In this document: positions 55,485 to 64,000 of the stretch, piece after piece
How positions within the stretch are numbered: position 1 is the stretch's first letter
Layout: every line of letters begins with the position of its first letter
Assembly: GCF_000368025.1 (NCBI RefSeq)
Contig: NZ_KB849212.1
Span: forward strand, 68,706-132,705
Source of the DNA: Acinetobacter parvus DSM 16617 = CIP 108168
GTDB taxonomy: Bacteria > Pseudomonadota > Gammaproteobacteria > Pseudomonadales > Moraxellaceae
Reading direction: 5' to 3'
Length of the DNA stretch: 64,000 nucleotides
Made by a program: the position numbers and the translations under genes
The notes under the pieces: generated by a model
Seen by the model: the letters and a program-made list of their open reading frames with translations, nothing else
What the model was told of the DNA's origin: nothing
Database searches by the model: none

Positions 55485-55613
55485 ATAGACTTTGTTTTAA
55501 AAAGTGGTAGCCAGTTATACGGTGAGATTAGACCAGCAAGCTACTTTGCTAAAGTTAATCATCAAGGTGTCAATATCCCAACTTTTTTAGCAAATGCAAC
55601 ACAGGAAAAATGA
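55485..55613 (+). pseudogene. Possible protein C-terminal remnant
   Basis: 43 in-frame codons without a start: SGSQLYGEIRPASYFAKV, then NIPTFLANATQEK and stop. Composition looks coding and unlike the AT-rich surroundings. No family recognised. The rest of 55385-55895 holds no gene that I can support. Confidence 0.25.
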
Positions 55614-55895
55614 CTTCTCTATAGCTAGGTTATATTCGGGATGTAAATAACCTATTGATAGTAATGAAAATTTTTTTAAGCCAACACTGTTAGTTTTACG
55701 GTCTCTAGTATGTCATTTTTTAATCAATAGTTTAGTTTTGTAATTTTATGGGTGATAAAAGTTATTTTAACGCTTTTTGCTTTTTGCGGCTTATATAATA
55801 AAAAAGATTTAAATTTTAAATCATAAAACAATGGGATAAATAAATTTAAATCATACACTTCAATTAATGATCAACTAACTATAAGGGCAATAAAT

Positions 55896-56465
55896 ATGAC
55901 CACTGAAAACAATGAAAAACTTTCTTTATTAGACGATGTGGTATTAAAAGCCCAAATGCTCATGGCAAATCTAAAAGAGGGCGCTAATGATGGCTATGAC
56001 CATTCTGTCACCAGTGCCGGTGAAAAGGGCTTAAAATCAGGCAAAGTGTCTGAACTCACCGCCATCGCCCCCTTAACCAAAGATGGGGCAGCTCGTATCA
56101 AACGAATTTTAGAAATCACCAAAGGCAATCTTGCAGGGGCGACCAATGTAGGCACCTTGCATGATTTGCGGTTGGTGTTTTTAGACAATGACACCAAGCT
56201 ACTGTTTTGTACCGCCTATGATGGCGATTGGGACGCCTACATCAATGACTTTGCTACCAAAATTCCAGAACTCATGGACTTGATTTTTGGCAATGTAGAG
56301 GGTTGGCCTGGGATTAAAAGCCCGACTGTCAAGCAATTTATCCTTGACCATCAGATTACCGCTACCGGTTGGTATGTAGGTGTACCGCATCTGACGGTTC
56401 GTGATATTGCGCGTAATGACAAAATCGTGCGTGGCATCAATAAAGCCATTGAACAAGCCCAATAA
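55896..56465 (+). CDS. Uncharacterised partner of the DyP peroxidase
   Basis: 189 residues, cytoplasmic, no signal peptide. LVFLDNDTKLLFCTAYDGDWDAYINDF and TGWYVGVPHLTVRDIARN (read in parts) resemble a domain I remember from larger peroxidase and catalase-associated proteins, with a LLF-x-x-x-YDGxWxxY core and a late WYxxxPxLTVxxI block. It probably has a ferredoxin-like barrel as in DyP and EfeB. AAGGGCAA precedes the ATG. The next two genes are haem proteins. Role as haem-binding or peroxide-handling partner is an inference. Confidence 0.55.
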   Translation: MTTENNEKLSLLDDVVLKAQMLMANLKEGANDGYDHSVTSAGEKGLKSGKVSELTAIAPLTKDGAARIKRILEITKGNLAGATNVGTLHDLRLVFLDNDTKLLFCTAYDGDWDAYINDFATKIPELMDLIFGNVEGWPGIKSPTVKQFILDHQITATGWYVGVPHLTVRDIARNDKIVRGINKAIEQAQ

Positions 56466-56667
56466 GCCCGCTTAGAACCTGTATTCACCCTATCACGTTT
56501 ATCAGCGTACTATTCTAACCGTACTCTGAACGGGCAAGCTTTAGGTTAAAATTTCGATACAAAAGCGATTTGTTCAGTGATTTTACCATAAGCGGTATTT
56601 TTTAGCGTGTTGCATTGTGAACAGGTTCTTAGCATCAAATTTTTAAAATTCCCTGCTAGGAACGACC

Positions 56668-58257
56668 ATGAATAACGACAACCCAGCGAATGAAAGCCTA
56701 CTTGGCAAATTAAAAACCCATCTACAAGATGGTATCGAGCATGGCATAGAGGCCATTAAAGACAAATTTGAACACAGCGATATACCCGCTGAAAAAGGCA
56801 GTGTCAAAGAACGGGTACACGAAGCGAAACAAAAAATCGGCACGCAGCTGCACAGCGTCATGACACGGGCAACGAACGCTATCTATCCCAATATCGCCAC
56901 GATGGAGCTTGAGGATATTCAAGCTATTATTTTGCATGACCGCCCTGCGCCTTACTACGGCACGCTTGTCGCGCTAAAAGTCAATGACAGCAACGCAGGT
57001 CGTGAATTATTAAAAGCGGTATTACCAAACGTCAAAGGCTCAAAAAATTTCCAAAAAGATATGGATGCCAATTTGACCATTGTGATGACGTATAAGGGGC
57101 TAAAAGCTTTAGGCTTACCGCAAAGCTCGCTTGATTCTTTCCCAGAAAATTTCAAAGCAGGTATGGCAGGCCGCTCCGATATCTTGGGTGACAAAGGTGA
57201 CAATGACCCGAGTAACTGGCTTGCGCCATTTGGTGATAAAGGCGATATTCATATTTGCGGCGCGGTGATTGCCAATAGCCAAGAAAAATGGCAAGCCAAA
57301 CTTGCCGAACTTAAACAGGCGTTTGCCCCTTATCTAGATACCAGCCGTAACGCGATCGAAATCTTGGTGGAACATGATTTTGGCGTAGATGGTGACGTCA
57401 AAAACGTGTTTGGTTATCGCGATGGCATCAGTAACCCAGAAGTGGATGGCAGTGGTATCAGCCTTGAAAATAACACCGAACGTCCGATTGCGGCGGGTGA
57501 ATTTGTGTTAGGTTATAAAGGTGAAGCGGGCGTGGTACCCCCCATGCCACAGCCTGAAGTATTGGGAAAAAACGGCTCATTTATGGTACTGCGAAAATAC
57601 CGCAGTAATGTCGCTGACTTTCACCGCTATTGCCTTGAACAAAGCGACAATGACCCAGCTAAAGCCGATAAATTGGGGGCAAAAATGTTTGGCCGCTGGC
57701 GTTCGGGTGCCCCCATCACCCTAAGCCCAGACCATGATGATGAAGCCCTCGGTAAAGACAATGTAGCAAACAATAAATTTGACTACACGGACGATCCCTA
57801 TGGCAAAGGCTGCCCATTTGGTGCCCATGCTCGCCGTATGAACCCCCGTAATACCAAAGACTTTATTCTAAGCGATGTGCGTCTTCACCGTATCATCCGC
57901 CGTAGCGTATCGTATGGCGATATCGTGCCGCCCAACGTGACCCAAGACGATGGTCAAGAGCGGGGTCTATTTTTTATCGGTATCAACGCGCATGCCATGG
58001 ACACGCTTGAGTTTTTGCAAAGTCAATGGATTAATGACGGTAACTTTATGAACCTTGGGGAAGAGCGTGACCCAATGCTAGGCGTACACGCAGGTAGTGA
58101 CGCTGATAGCGATGTGTTCACCGTACCCGATGAGCCAATTCGTAAGCGTCATACCAATATTTTGCAATTTAATACCCTACAAGGCGGTGAATATCTTTTT
58201 GTACCGAGCTTGTCGGCACTTAAATGGATTAGTGAGCTTAACGAAAATTCATATTAG
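56668..58257 (+). CDS. DyP-type peroxidase
   Basis: 529 residues, longer than the common 300-450, with an N-terminal amphipathic helix-rich extension (about 1-80). The GxxDG motif is GYRDGISNPEVDG; the haem His and Arg fall in CPFGAHARRMNPR; the C-terminal block is TNILQFNTLQGGEYLFVPS. No Tat signal, so cytoplasmic or encapsulated. Part of the haem-protein cluster; 202 bases after the preceding gene. Confidence 0.9.
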   Translation: MNNDNPANESLLGKLKTHLQDGIEHGIEAIKDKFEHSDIPAEKGSVKERVHEAKQKIGTQLHSVMTRATNAIYPNIATMELEDIQAIILHDRPAPYYGTLVALKVNDSNAGRELLKAVLPNVKGSKNFQKDMDANLTIVMTYKGLKALGLPQSSLDSFPENFKAGMAGRSDILGDKGDNDPSNWLAPFGDKGDIHICGAVIANSQEKWQAKLAELKQAFAPYLDTSRNAIEILVEHDFGVDGDVKNVFGYRDGISNPEVDGSGISLENNTERPIAAGEFVLGYKGEAGVVPPMPQPEVLGKNGSFMVLRKYRSNVADFHRYCLEQSDNDPAKADKLGAKMFGRWRSGAPITLSPDHDDEALGKDNVANNKFDYTDDPYGKGCPFGAHARRMNPRNTKDFILSDVRLHRIIRRSVSYGDIVPPNVTQDDGQERGLFFIGINAHAMDTLEFLQSQWINDGNFMNLGEERDPMLGVHAGSDADSDVFTVPDEPIRKRHTNILQFNTLQGGEYLFVPSLSALKWISELNENSY

Positions 58258-58264
58258 TGTAAAA

Positions 58265-58310
58265 CTAAATAAAAAAGGTTAGGCGTTTTTAGTACTGCTA
58301 ACCTTATAAA
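58265..58310 (+). terminator. Hairpin after the DyP gene
   Basis: AAGGTTAG and CTAACCTT with a 15-base loop and no strong T run. Weak terminator or stabilising hairpin between DyP and the catalase-like gene. Confidence 0.4.
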
Positions 58311-58338
58311 ATAATGAAAATAACAGAGGACAATCATC

Positions 58339-59493
58339 ATGTTAAATAAATTATTCGGTGGTCGTTATGCCAAGTTTGACCCAGCCATCGACCAGCTTAC
58401 GAGCGACGATGAAAAAGCCATCGACCAAATCACCGCAGATATTCGTGACTATATCGGCAAATCAGACACGGTTAGCAAAATCAATTATCACACCCGAGAT
58501 GCCCACGCTAAAGGCTACTGTGCATTAAAAGCCAACTTTGAGATTTTACCAAAACTGCCCAAAGAATATGCCCAAGGTATCTATGCCAAACCCGCTCGTC
58601 ATGAAGCAGTGATTCGTTTTTCTAACGGCTCATCTCGTGTGGCTGCCGACAACAAGTTGGGGCTTTCTCAAGGGTTGGCGATTAAAGTCTTTGGTGTCAA
58701 AGGCGACAAATTACTGCCAGATGAGCCAGATAGCCCAAACTTTGACTACAATCTGATTAATTTCCCTATTTTCTTTTGTAATACTATCCAAGACTATAGT
58801 TATATTTCACGGTTATTTTTACAATTAAATGATTATTTTGCCAAAGGGGCGAAAGGTCAAGCCAAGTTTGCCTTTGACTGGCTTACCCAAAATGGCAAAA
58901 AACTGCCATCCAAAGAATCTCTTAAGACTTTTAGGGCTTTTAGTAAGTTTAAAACCATCAAACCGCAAAATACCTTGTTATACAGTTTTTATTCACAAGG
59001 GGCGGTGCGTCATGGCGACTATATGGCAAAAATCCGTGTCGCCCCGACCAAAGCGTCACAAGCCAAAATCAAACGCCGTGAGCTAGATGTCAACGCCACT
59101 AGCGAGGCGATTCGTCCTCTAATTTTACAAGAAATCCGTGAGCATGATTATGAGTTTGATGTGCAAATCCAGTTGTGCCGTAACTTAAAAGACCAACCCA
59201 TCAATGATTTGACCAAAGAATGGGATGAAAAAGACGCCCCGTTTGTGACAGTGGCAAAACTTACCATCCCTTGCCAAGATGTGCCGGATGACGGCAACTT
59301 TGACATTATGGAGCATTTGTCATTTACCCCGTTTCGCTGTATTGAAGCCAACCGTCCGATTGGTAATTTGCAACATGCGCGACTGCGTGCTTATCAAACC
59401 GCCTCAACCACTCGCCATCGTTTAAATCATAAAAAACGTGCCGAGCCAATCAATCTAAAACAGGCATTTGATAAAGATTTTTATAACCTTTAA
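58339..59493 (+). CDS. Catalase-family haem protein (SrpA-like)
   Basis: 384 residues, shorter than monofunctional catalases (about 480). N-terminal HTRDAHAKGYCALKANFEI carries the distal His; RHEAVIRFSNGSSRVAADN and NFDYNLINFPIFFCNT (Asn block) follow. The C-terminal proximal Tyr region is RLRAYQTAST-like. Small catalase-like proteins often act as peroxidases. Ribosome site AGAGGACAAT before ATG. Confidence 0.85.
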   Translation: MLNKLFGGRYAKFDPAIDQLTSDDEKAIDQITADIRDYIGKSDTVSKINYHTRDAHAKGYCALKANFEILPKLPKEYAQGIYAKPARHEAVIRFSNGSSRVAADNKLGLSQGLAIKVFGVKGDKLLPDEPDSPNFDYNLINFPIFFCNTIQDYSYISRLFLQLNDYFAKGAKGQAKFAFDWLTQNGKKLPSKESLKTFRAFSKFKTIKPQNTLLYSFYSQGAVRHGDYMAKIRVAPTKASQAKIKRRELDVNATSEAIRPLILQEIREHDYEFDVQIQLCRNLKDQPINDLTKEWDEKDAPFVTVAKLTIPCQDVPDDGNFDIMEHLSFTPFRCIEANRPIGNLQHARLRAYQTASTTRHRLNHKKRAEPINLKQAFDKDFYNL

Positions 59494-59592
59494 ATTTGGC
59501 AAAAAACCAGTAGCGGGGCGGTTATGGGGGCATTGTTTGGGGTAAAATTTCACCCATTGGGTGAAAAACTACATCGCCCTCAATCATTCAAC

Positions 59593-59626
59593 AACCGTTA
59601 GCCTGTGACTGGGCTAACGGTTTTTT
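59593..59626 (+). terminator. Strong terminator after the catalase-like gene
   Basis: AACCGTTAGCC and GGCTAACGGTT form an 11-bp stem with 8-base loop, then TTTT. Confidence 0.92.
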
Positions 59627-59744
59627 ACCTTTTTACGCCATTAAACTTATTTCATTAAACTTAAGCTATTAAACATAGTGATTAGCAAATACGATAATAC
59701 CAAAAATAAAGTTGCGTATTTGCCAATCAATCTAGGAGTATTGT

Positions 59745-61580
59745 ATGTCAGAGTCGAATCCTCTTGTTAATTTTACCCATATCACAGTCGCAGGCAGTGG
59801 TGTTTTGGGCTATCAAATCGCCGTACAAGCGGCGTTTCATGGTTTTAAAGTCGTTGTGTATGATATCAATGATGAGGTGCTCAATAAAGCCAAAACCAAA
59901 TTTGCCGATATCGCCAAACGTCATCAGGATGATTTGGGTGAAACAAGCGAACAAGCCAAACAGGCTGAACAAAACTTGCGCTATAGCTCAGACTTAAGCG
60001 CCGCCTTAAAAGACGCAGACTTGTTGATTGAAGCAGTGCCTGAAGATGTCGCCATCAAAAAAGATTTTTATCAAAAAGCCTCAGCAGCCGCACCCGAAAA
60101 AACCGTATTTGTCAGTAACTCATCTACCATGTTGCCCAGTGATTTGGTCAAATTTACCGACCGTCCTGCTAAGTTTTTGATGATGCATTTTGCCAATGAG
60201 ATTTGGAAGCGCAATCTTGCCGAAATTATGTCGCATGCCGATACTGACCCTAATGTATTTGATGCGGTGACCGCGTTTGCCAAACAAATCGGCATGGTGC
60301 CTATTATCGTCAACAAAGAAACCTCGGGCTATGTACTAAATTCACTACTCAATCCTTGGTTAAATGCAGGGATGCAGCTGTATATCCAAGGCATTGCTGA
60401 CATTCAAACCATCGACAAAACTTGGATGCTTGGCACAGGCTCGCCGATGGGACCATTTGCTTTTTATGATATGCTGGGGCTGACTACCCCTTACAATATT
60501 TACAAGCTCGCTGTGGCTAAGGGCAAACAACAAGACCAAGCGGTCGTTGATATGCTCAAAAAAGAGTACATCGAGAAAAATAAACTGGGCGTGCCAACGG
60601 GCGAAGGATTTTATCAATACCCCAATCCCGCCTTTAAAAATCCTGACTTTTTAAAACCACCCAAAGCGGATTTATCCAAAGTACCCTATAAAAATATTAC
60701 CGTGGCAGGTAGTGGCGTATTGGGCAACCAAATTGCGGTGCAATGTGCGTTTCATGGGTTTAATGTGACTATTTATGATATTAACGATGACGCGATTGCT
60801 AAGGCGAAAACCCGCTTTACCGACCTTGCCAATCAGCATCAGCATGACCTAGGTGAAACCGATGCCCAAGTGGCAGCAGCTAGCAAAAATTTAGCTTATA
60901 CCACGGACTTGAATGAGGCGTTAAAAGATGCAGACCTATTGATTGAAGCGGTGCCAGAAAGCTTAGATATCAAACAAGATTTTTATCAAAAAGCCTCAGC
61001 TGCCGCCCCTGCCAAAACCGTGTTTGCCAGTAACTCATCGACGCTATTGCCAAGCGTGTTATCGACCTTTACTAACCGTCCAGAAAAATTCTTGATGCTG
61101 CATTTTGCCAATCATATCCATATCCGTAATACGGTGGAGTTGATGGCGGCCCCAAGCTGCGACCCACAAGTCTATGCTGACGTCATCGAATTTGCCAAAG
61201 CCATTGCCATGTTACCGATAGCGGTGAAAAAAGAACAATCGGGCTATGTGCTTGATAGCTTATTGATTCCGTTATTGGTAGCGGGGTTAAAACTGTGGGC
61301 AAACGGCGTTGCTGATGCCGCTACCATTGATAAAACGTGGATGATAGCCACGGGTTCACCCTTTGGACCGATGGCGATTTTGGATAAAAATGGCATGAGA
61401 ACCAACTACAACATCTTTAATGAACTGGCAAAAACGGACCCTTCTTTGCAGCAGCCCGCTGAAAAGCTTAAAGCAGAACTGGTCGATACCAACAAACTGG
61501 GTGAAGCCACGGGTGAGGGGTTCTATCAATATCCTAACCCAGCTTATTTAGCGAAAGATTTTTTAAGCTTATCTGACTAA
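59745..61580 (+). CDS. Tandemly duplicated 3-hydroxyacyl-CoA dehydrogenase
   Basis: 611 residues made of two homologous units, about 9-306 and 317-611. Both start ITVAGSGVLGxQIAVQ (NAD motif GxGxxG), carry DLLIEAVPE, SNSS, HFAN (catalytic His) and end TGEGFYQYPNPA. In unit 1 the late Asn of GYVLNSLL is kept; in unit 2 it is Asp (GYVLDSLL). The His-Glu pair is present in both (LAEIM, TVELM). NAD-dependent oxidation of a 3-hydroxyacyl-CoA or related acid is likely. AGGAG precedes the ATG. Confidence 0.85.
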   Translation: MSESNPLVNFTHITVAGSGVLGYQIAVQAAFHGFKVVVYDINDEVLNKAKTKFADIAKRHQDDLGETSEQAKQAEQNLRYSSDLSAALKDADLLIEAVPEDVAIKKDFYQKASAAAPEKTVFVSNSSTMLPSDLVKFTDRPAKFLMMHFANEIWKRNLAEIMSHADTDPNVFDAVTAFAKQIGMVPIIVNKETSGYVLNSLLNPWLNAGMQLYIQGIADIQTIDKTWMLGTGSPMGPFAFYDMLGLTTPYNIYKLAVAKGKQQDQAVVDMLKKEYIEKNKLGVPTGEGFYQYPNPAFKNPDFLKPPKADLSKVPYKNITVAGSGVLGNQIAVQCAFHGFNVTIYDINDDAIAKAKTRFTDLANQHQHDLGETDAQVAAASKNLAYTTDLNEALKDADLLIEAVPESLDIKQDFYQKASAAAPAKTVFASNSSTLLPSVLSTFTNRPEKFLMLHFANHIHIRNTVELMAAPSCDPQVYADVIEFAKAIAMLPIAVKKEQSGYVLDSLLIPLLVAGLKLWANGVADAATIDKTWMIATGSPFGPMAILDKNGMRTNYNIFNELAKTDPSLQQPAEKLKAELVDTNKLGEATGEGFYQYPNPAYLAKDFLSLSD

Positions 61581-61619
61581 ACTGCGTTTGGCAGAGGAGA
61601 ATAAAAAAGGGTGAATTTG

Positions 61620-62731
61620 CTAACTTGACGTATCTACCGTTGCCACTACCGACATGCCTGGCATCAATTCATTCAGACGACTTTGGTTGCCATCGATGTC
61701 GATGCGTACAGAAATGCGCTGTACCACTTTGGTAAAATTACCGGTGGCATTGTCGGTTTTAATGACACTAAATTCTGACCCTGTTGCGGGGGAGATGCTT
61801 TTGACTACCCCCGTAAATTTTTGTTTGCCTAGGGCATCGACAGTAAACCACGCTTTTTGCCCGATTTTCATTTTATCAATTTGGGTTTCTTTAAAATTGG
61901 CAATGACCCACATCGATTTTGGAATGAGGTAAACCAACTGCGTGCCTTGTGTCACCAACTGACCGGTACGGATATTGATTTGCCCTAATTTACCTGAGGT
62001 CGGGGCGGTGATTAAGCCATACTCTTGGTTGGTATTGGCTTGATTTAGCTGTGCATTGGCGCTTTTAATCTGTGCCACCAAACCAATTTTTGCCACTTCC
62101 GCGGTCTTTTGACCTTCGCGGGCGACATTGACACTGGCGATTGCTTGGCTCAACAGTGCTTCATTGTTTTTAACTGCCGCTTTGGCAGTATCGACTTCAT
62201 TTTGTGACACGGCGCCAACACCGACCAAGGATTCAAGTCGTTTAAGCTGTTGGATAGACAATGCTAGCTGGGTTTTAACTTGTGCTACTTTTGCCTGCGC
62301 GGCTTTGACATCGGCTTTGCGCTGCTCGATGATTTGTTGCTGGTTGGCTAAATTGGTGGTCGCTTGTTCCAGCCCTGATTGCGCTTGTACTACTTGCTGT
62401 GAGTAGTTAGCACTGCTGACTTTAACTAACGGCTGACCTTGTTTGACGTCCTCAAAATCGGTGACGTAGACTTTTTCGATATAACCATTAATTTGTGCCG
62501 ACAATAGGGTGATATTGCCTTTGACATAACTGTTTTCGGTTTGTTGCAGTGGCGTATTAAACGGACCCAAATGCCATGCCCATAAAATCACCCCAACACC
62601 GAGCAAAACACCACCAACATGATAATTAAGGTAAGCGCCCTAGGGTTGATAATCTTTTCAGGCGCCTGTGTGGGTTTATTATCGCTGTCATCAGCTGGCG
62701 CATCATTCTGGGTTGTTGGTTCACTACTCAT
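61620..62731 (-). pseudogene. EmrA/HlyD-type efflux adaptor with a frameshift
   Basis: From ATG at 62731 the frame encodes an Asp/Asn/Pro-rich N-terminus, then RALTLIIMLVV, the start of a membrane helix, and stops. The remaining 328 residues are read in the next frame from about 62610: LLGVGVILWAWHLGPF, the lipoyl-like domain, a long coiled coil (about 70-190) and the barrel end. One base seems missing in GTGGTGTTTTGCTC. No EmrB or outer-membrane gene lies next to it. Confidence 0.8.
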
Positions 62732-62780
62732 GAGTTGGGTTTTCCGTAAGCATTTTATTGTTGATTAAATTTTATTTATC

Positions 62781-63921
62781 ACTGAAGTTACGCACCGCTA
62801 ATAGCCTTAAGCTGGGCAAAAGCCGACTGATTAGCGGAAATTAGTAACTTCGTACGCAAAGCGAAATGATTTAACTTGGTTTTGATCTTCAAACACTCAA
62901 GCTTAAACACCGCATACGTGGCTTAAAACATATGATTAAACCGAGCCCTTTGGCTATGAGCAGGCGACTTACCCAAATTGGCATTTTGCTTTAACGACTT
63001 ATGATACACTTCAACCTGCCATCGTTTTTGATAGCCGTTGATAAATTTATCCTTGTCGCATTGCAAATCTGAGCATACTAGATATAACACCCCTGTAGAA
63101 CCGTCCTTGTTTGTAAAGACTCGGCGTAATAACAAGACTTCATCATGATAGTCATTTAAAAAGCCGTGAACAGGGGTATTATCGGGTAGATTAGATTCAT
63201 CAATACGTACAAAGTTACCTTTTTCTCTATCATCCGGGGTTAAAGCCACCAAGCGATTTGACTTTAACGCAAAGATGAAATGCTTGTTAGCTTTACGAAT
63301 ATGTTTGAATGTTGCTTTGGCTGAAAACCAAGAATCGGCTAATACATAGTCGAATTTGACTTGGTTTTTGATTGCCCTATCAAACATATCAAGCAGTCGC
63401 TGATTTTTGGTTTTATCACTTTTACGTTTAACCTTGCCTTTGTCATCGGTAAAGACATTGGGTTTGGTGATGATGTCAAAGCTTAAGGGTATGTCGATAT
63501 CTTTGCGATGATACAGACAGTTAAGCAGGTTAATGCCTTTGACATTTTTGTTTTGGGTGTGGTCGTAGTGCCAGCAGTTGATGTCGTCGACGCTTGTGTG
63601 CGGTTTGGGCTGTATGGTGTCATCAAAGATGAGATAGCCGATGGCATTGGGTGTGGCATTTTCATGCTGTCTTAGCATGGGTTTAATCAGTTGCCATTGT
63701 TCTTTGGCGGTGAGTGTTTCACTGTTTAGAAAGCGGGTGATGCTGTCATGGTAGATGCTCCCTTGTAGTAGATTGGCAAGTCCTGTGGCGGTGGTTTGCC
63801 CAAAACTTGCGATGAGGTAGTCGCTGTAGAGTTCTATCATGTCTTTGTTCATTTGTTTACTCTCGCTGACTACTTTTTTTGTTATGATAGCGCTTTTTTA
63901 AAGGGCTGCGTAACTTCAGTT
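62781..63921 (-). mobile_element. IS element with intact repeats, transposase broken
   Basis: Inverted repeats ACTGAAGTTACGCA (62781-62794) and TGCGTAACTTCAGT (63908-63921), 14 of 14 matched. Length 1141. The transposase frame runs nearly the entire element. No target duplication of over three bases is visible. The right end forms the stop codon of the gene beyond it. Confidence 0.85.
62788..63852 (-). pseudogene. DDE transposase with an in-frame stop
   Basis: The first 309 codons (IFDDTIQPKPHT with the first Asp, DYVLADSWFSAK with the second, WQVEVYHKSLKQN with the Glu) end at a TAA (62923-62925) after NHMF. The frame then continues ATYAVFKLECLKIKTKLNHF to the true end at 62788, so a single codon change truncates it. 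The family (IS4/IS701-like) is common in Moraxella. Truncation after the Glu may leave weak activity. Confidence 0.8.
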
Positions 63922-64000
63922 AGAAGTCAAAATCAAATTTTTTAGATTGATCAAGTTGTGGCTTATTCTGGTTTTCCTGTTCACGTTTTTTAGCCAACGC
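63921..64000 (-). CDS. Unknown gene, C-terminal 25 codons
   Basis: On the minus strand the frame ends LAKKREQENQNKPQLD then QSKKFDFDF and stop, the stop using the last bases of the IS repeat. Charged, helical and Gln-rich, as in tails of plasmid mobilisation proteins, but too little is visible to name it. It may be cut by the IS. Confidence 0.4.

Noticed and set aside
1..64000. CRISPR array, rRNA operon or intact tRNA
   Set aside because: No regularly spaced repeats, no rRNA sequence, and only a tRNA 3' half were seen.

Overview
The window is chromosomal DNA of a gamma-proteobacterium of the genus Acinetobacter. Evidence: low-GC codon use, an ISAba1 end at base 1 whose promoter hexamers match the published ISAba1 promoter, a second ISAba1-like copy further in, the gene sets clpS-clpA-ynfA, ilvA-rpiA, cydP-cydA-cydB-cydX-ybgE and the folate-independent methionine synthase pair mesX-mesD. 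Bases 1-39,500 are mostly housekeeping genes with scattered insertion damage. Bases 40,500-64,000 are accessory.

Bases 1-11,460: an ISAba1 end, a SnoaL-like protein, fadH facing a PadR regulator and an alpha/beta hydrolase across two matching palindromes, a DAHP synthase behind an aromatic-rich leader peptide and attenuator, then ynfA-clpA-clpS, a one-helix membrane protein and argC. Between clpA and clpS lies a degraded clpS-like copy and repeated terminator DNA. Bases 11,700-25,600: a lipoprotein gene split by a complete IS3 element, a YgjP-like peptidase, rpiA, ilvA, a two-gene Ktr-type potassium system, a C39-like protein, pldA, a PreP-like M16 protease and a PfkB kinase followed by a Rieske protein. 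Bases 26,000-40,480: a YqiJ-like membrane protein, the bd oxidase operon, a GNAT pseudogene with two in-frame stops, a nitroreductase, the mesX-mesD-flavin reductase operon clipped at its end by an IS3 remnant, an nnrDE gene with a frameshift, queG and bioB.

Bases 40,500-47,500 hold several damaged mobile elements: an ISAba1 right-end remnant against an integrase N-terminus and a tRNA-Val 3' half, then IS5, IS3, IS3 and IS630 pieces. Next is an alkylsulfatase-type MBL hydrolase whose start lies 26 bases from an ISAba1-like element with its outward promoter pointing at the gene, then an orphan toxin-like tail beside a HigA-like fragment. Bases 47,500-51,000 encode three envelope or secreted proteins (Sel1 repeats, CAP-domain lipoprotein, membrane protein). 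Bases 51,030-53,880 look like a phage-satellite or plasmid-derived island: a strongly structured RNA candidate, a ParS/Xre-type antitoxin without a toxin, an Ash-like motif overlapping a 14-bp RNA stem, and a replication-initiator-like gene.

Bases 54,000-62,760 are richer in GC with codon use and protein flavour of the Moraxella/Psychrobacter group: ssuD-like monooxygenase, a 189-residue protein of unknown role, a DyP peroxidase, a catalase-like haem protein, a tandemly duplicated 3-hydroxyacyl-CoA dehydrogenase and an EmrA/HlyD adaptor with a frameshift. An IS with intact inverted repeats but a stop-interrupted transposase ends the block at 63,921. Together these genes suggest an acquired oxidant or xenobiotic handling cassette; that role is inference. 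The strongest candidates for new biology are the aromatic leader attenuator, the structured RNAs of the 51-53 kb island, the 189-residue/DyP/catalase trio and the duplicated dehydrogenase.
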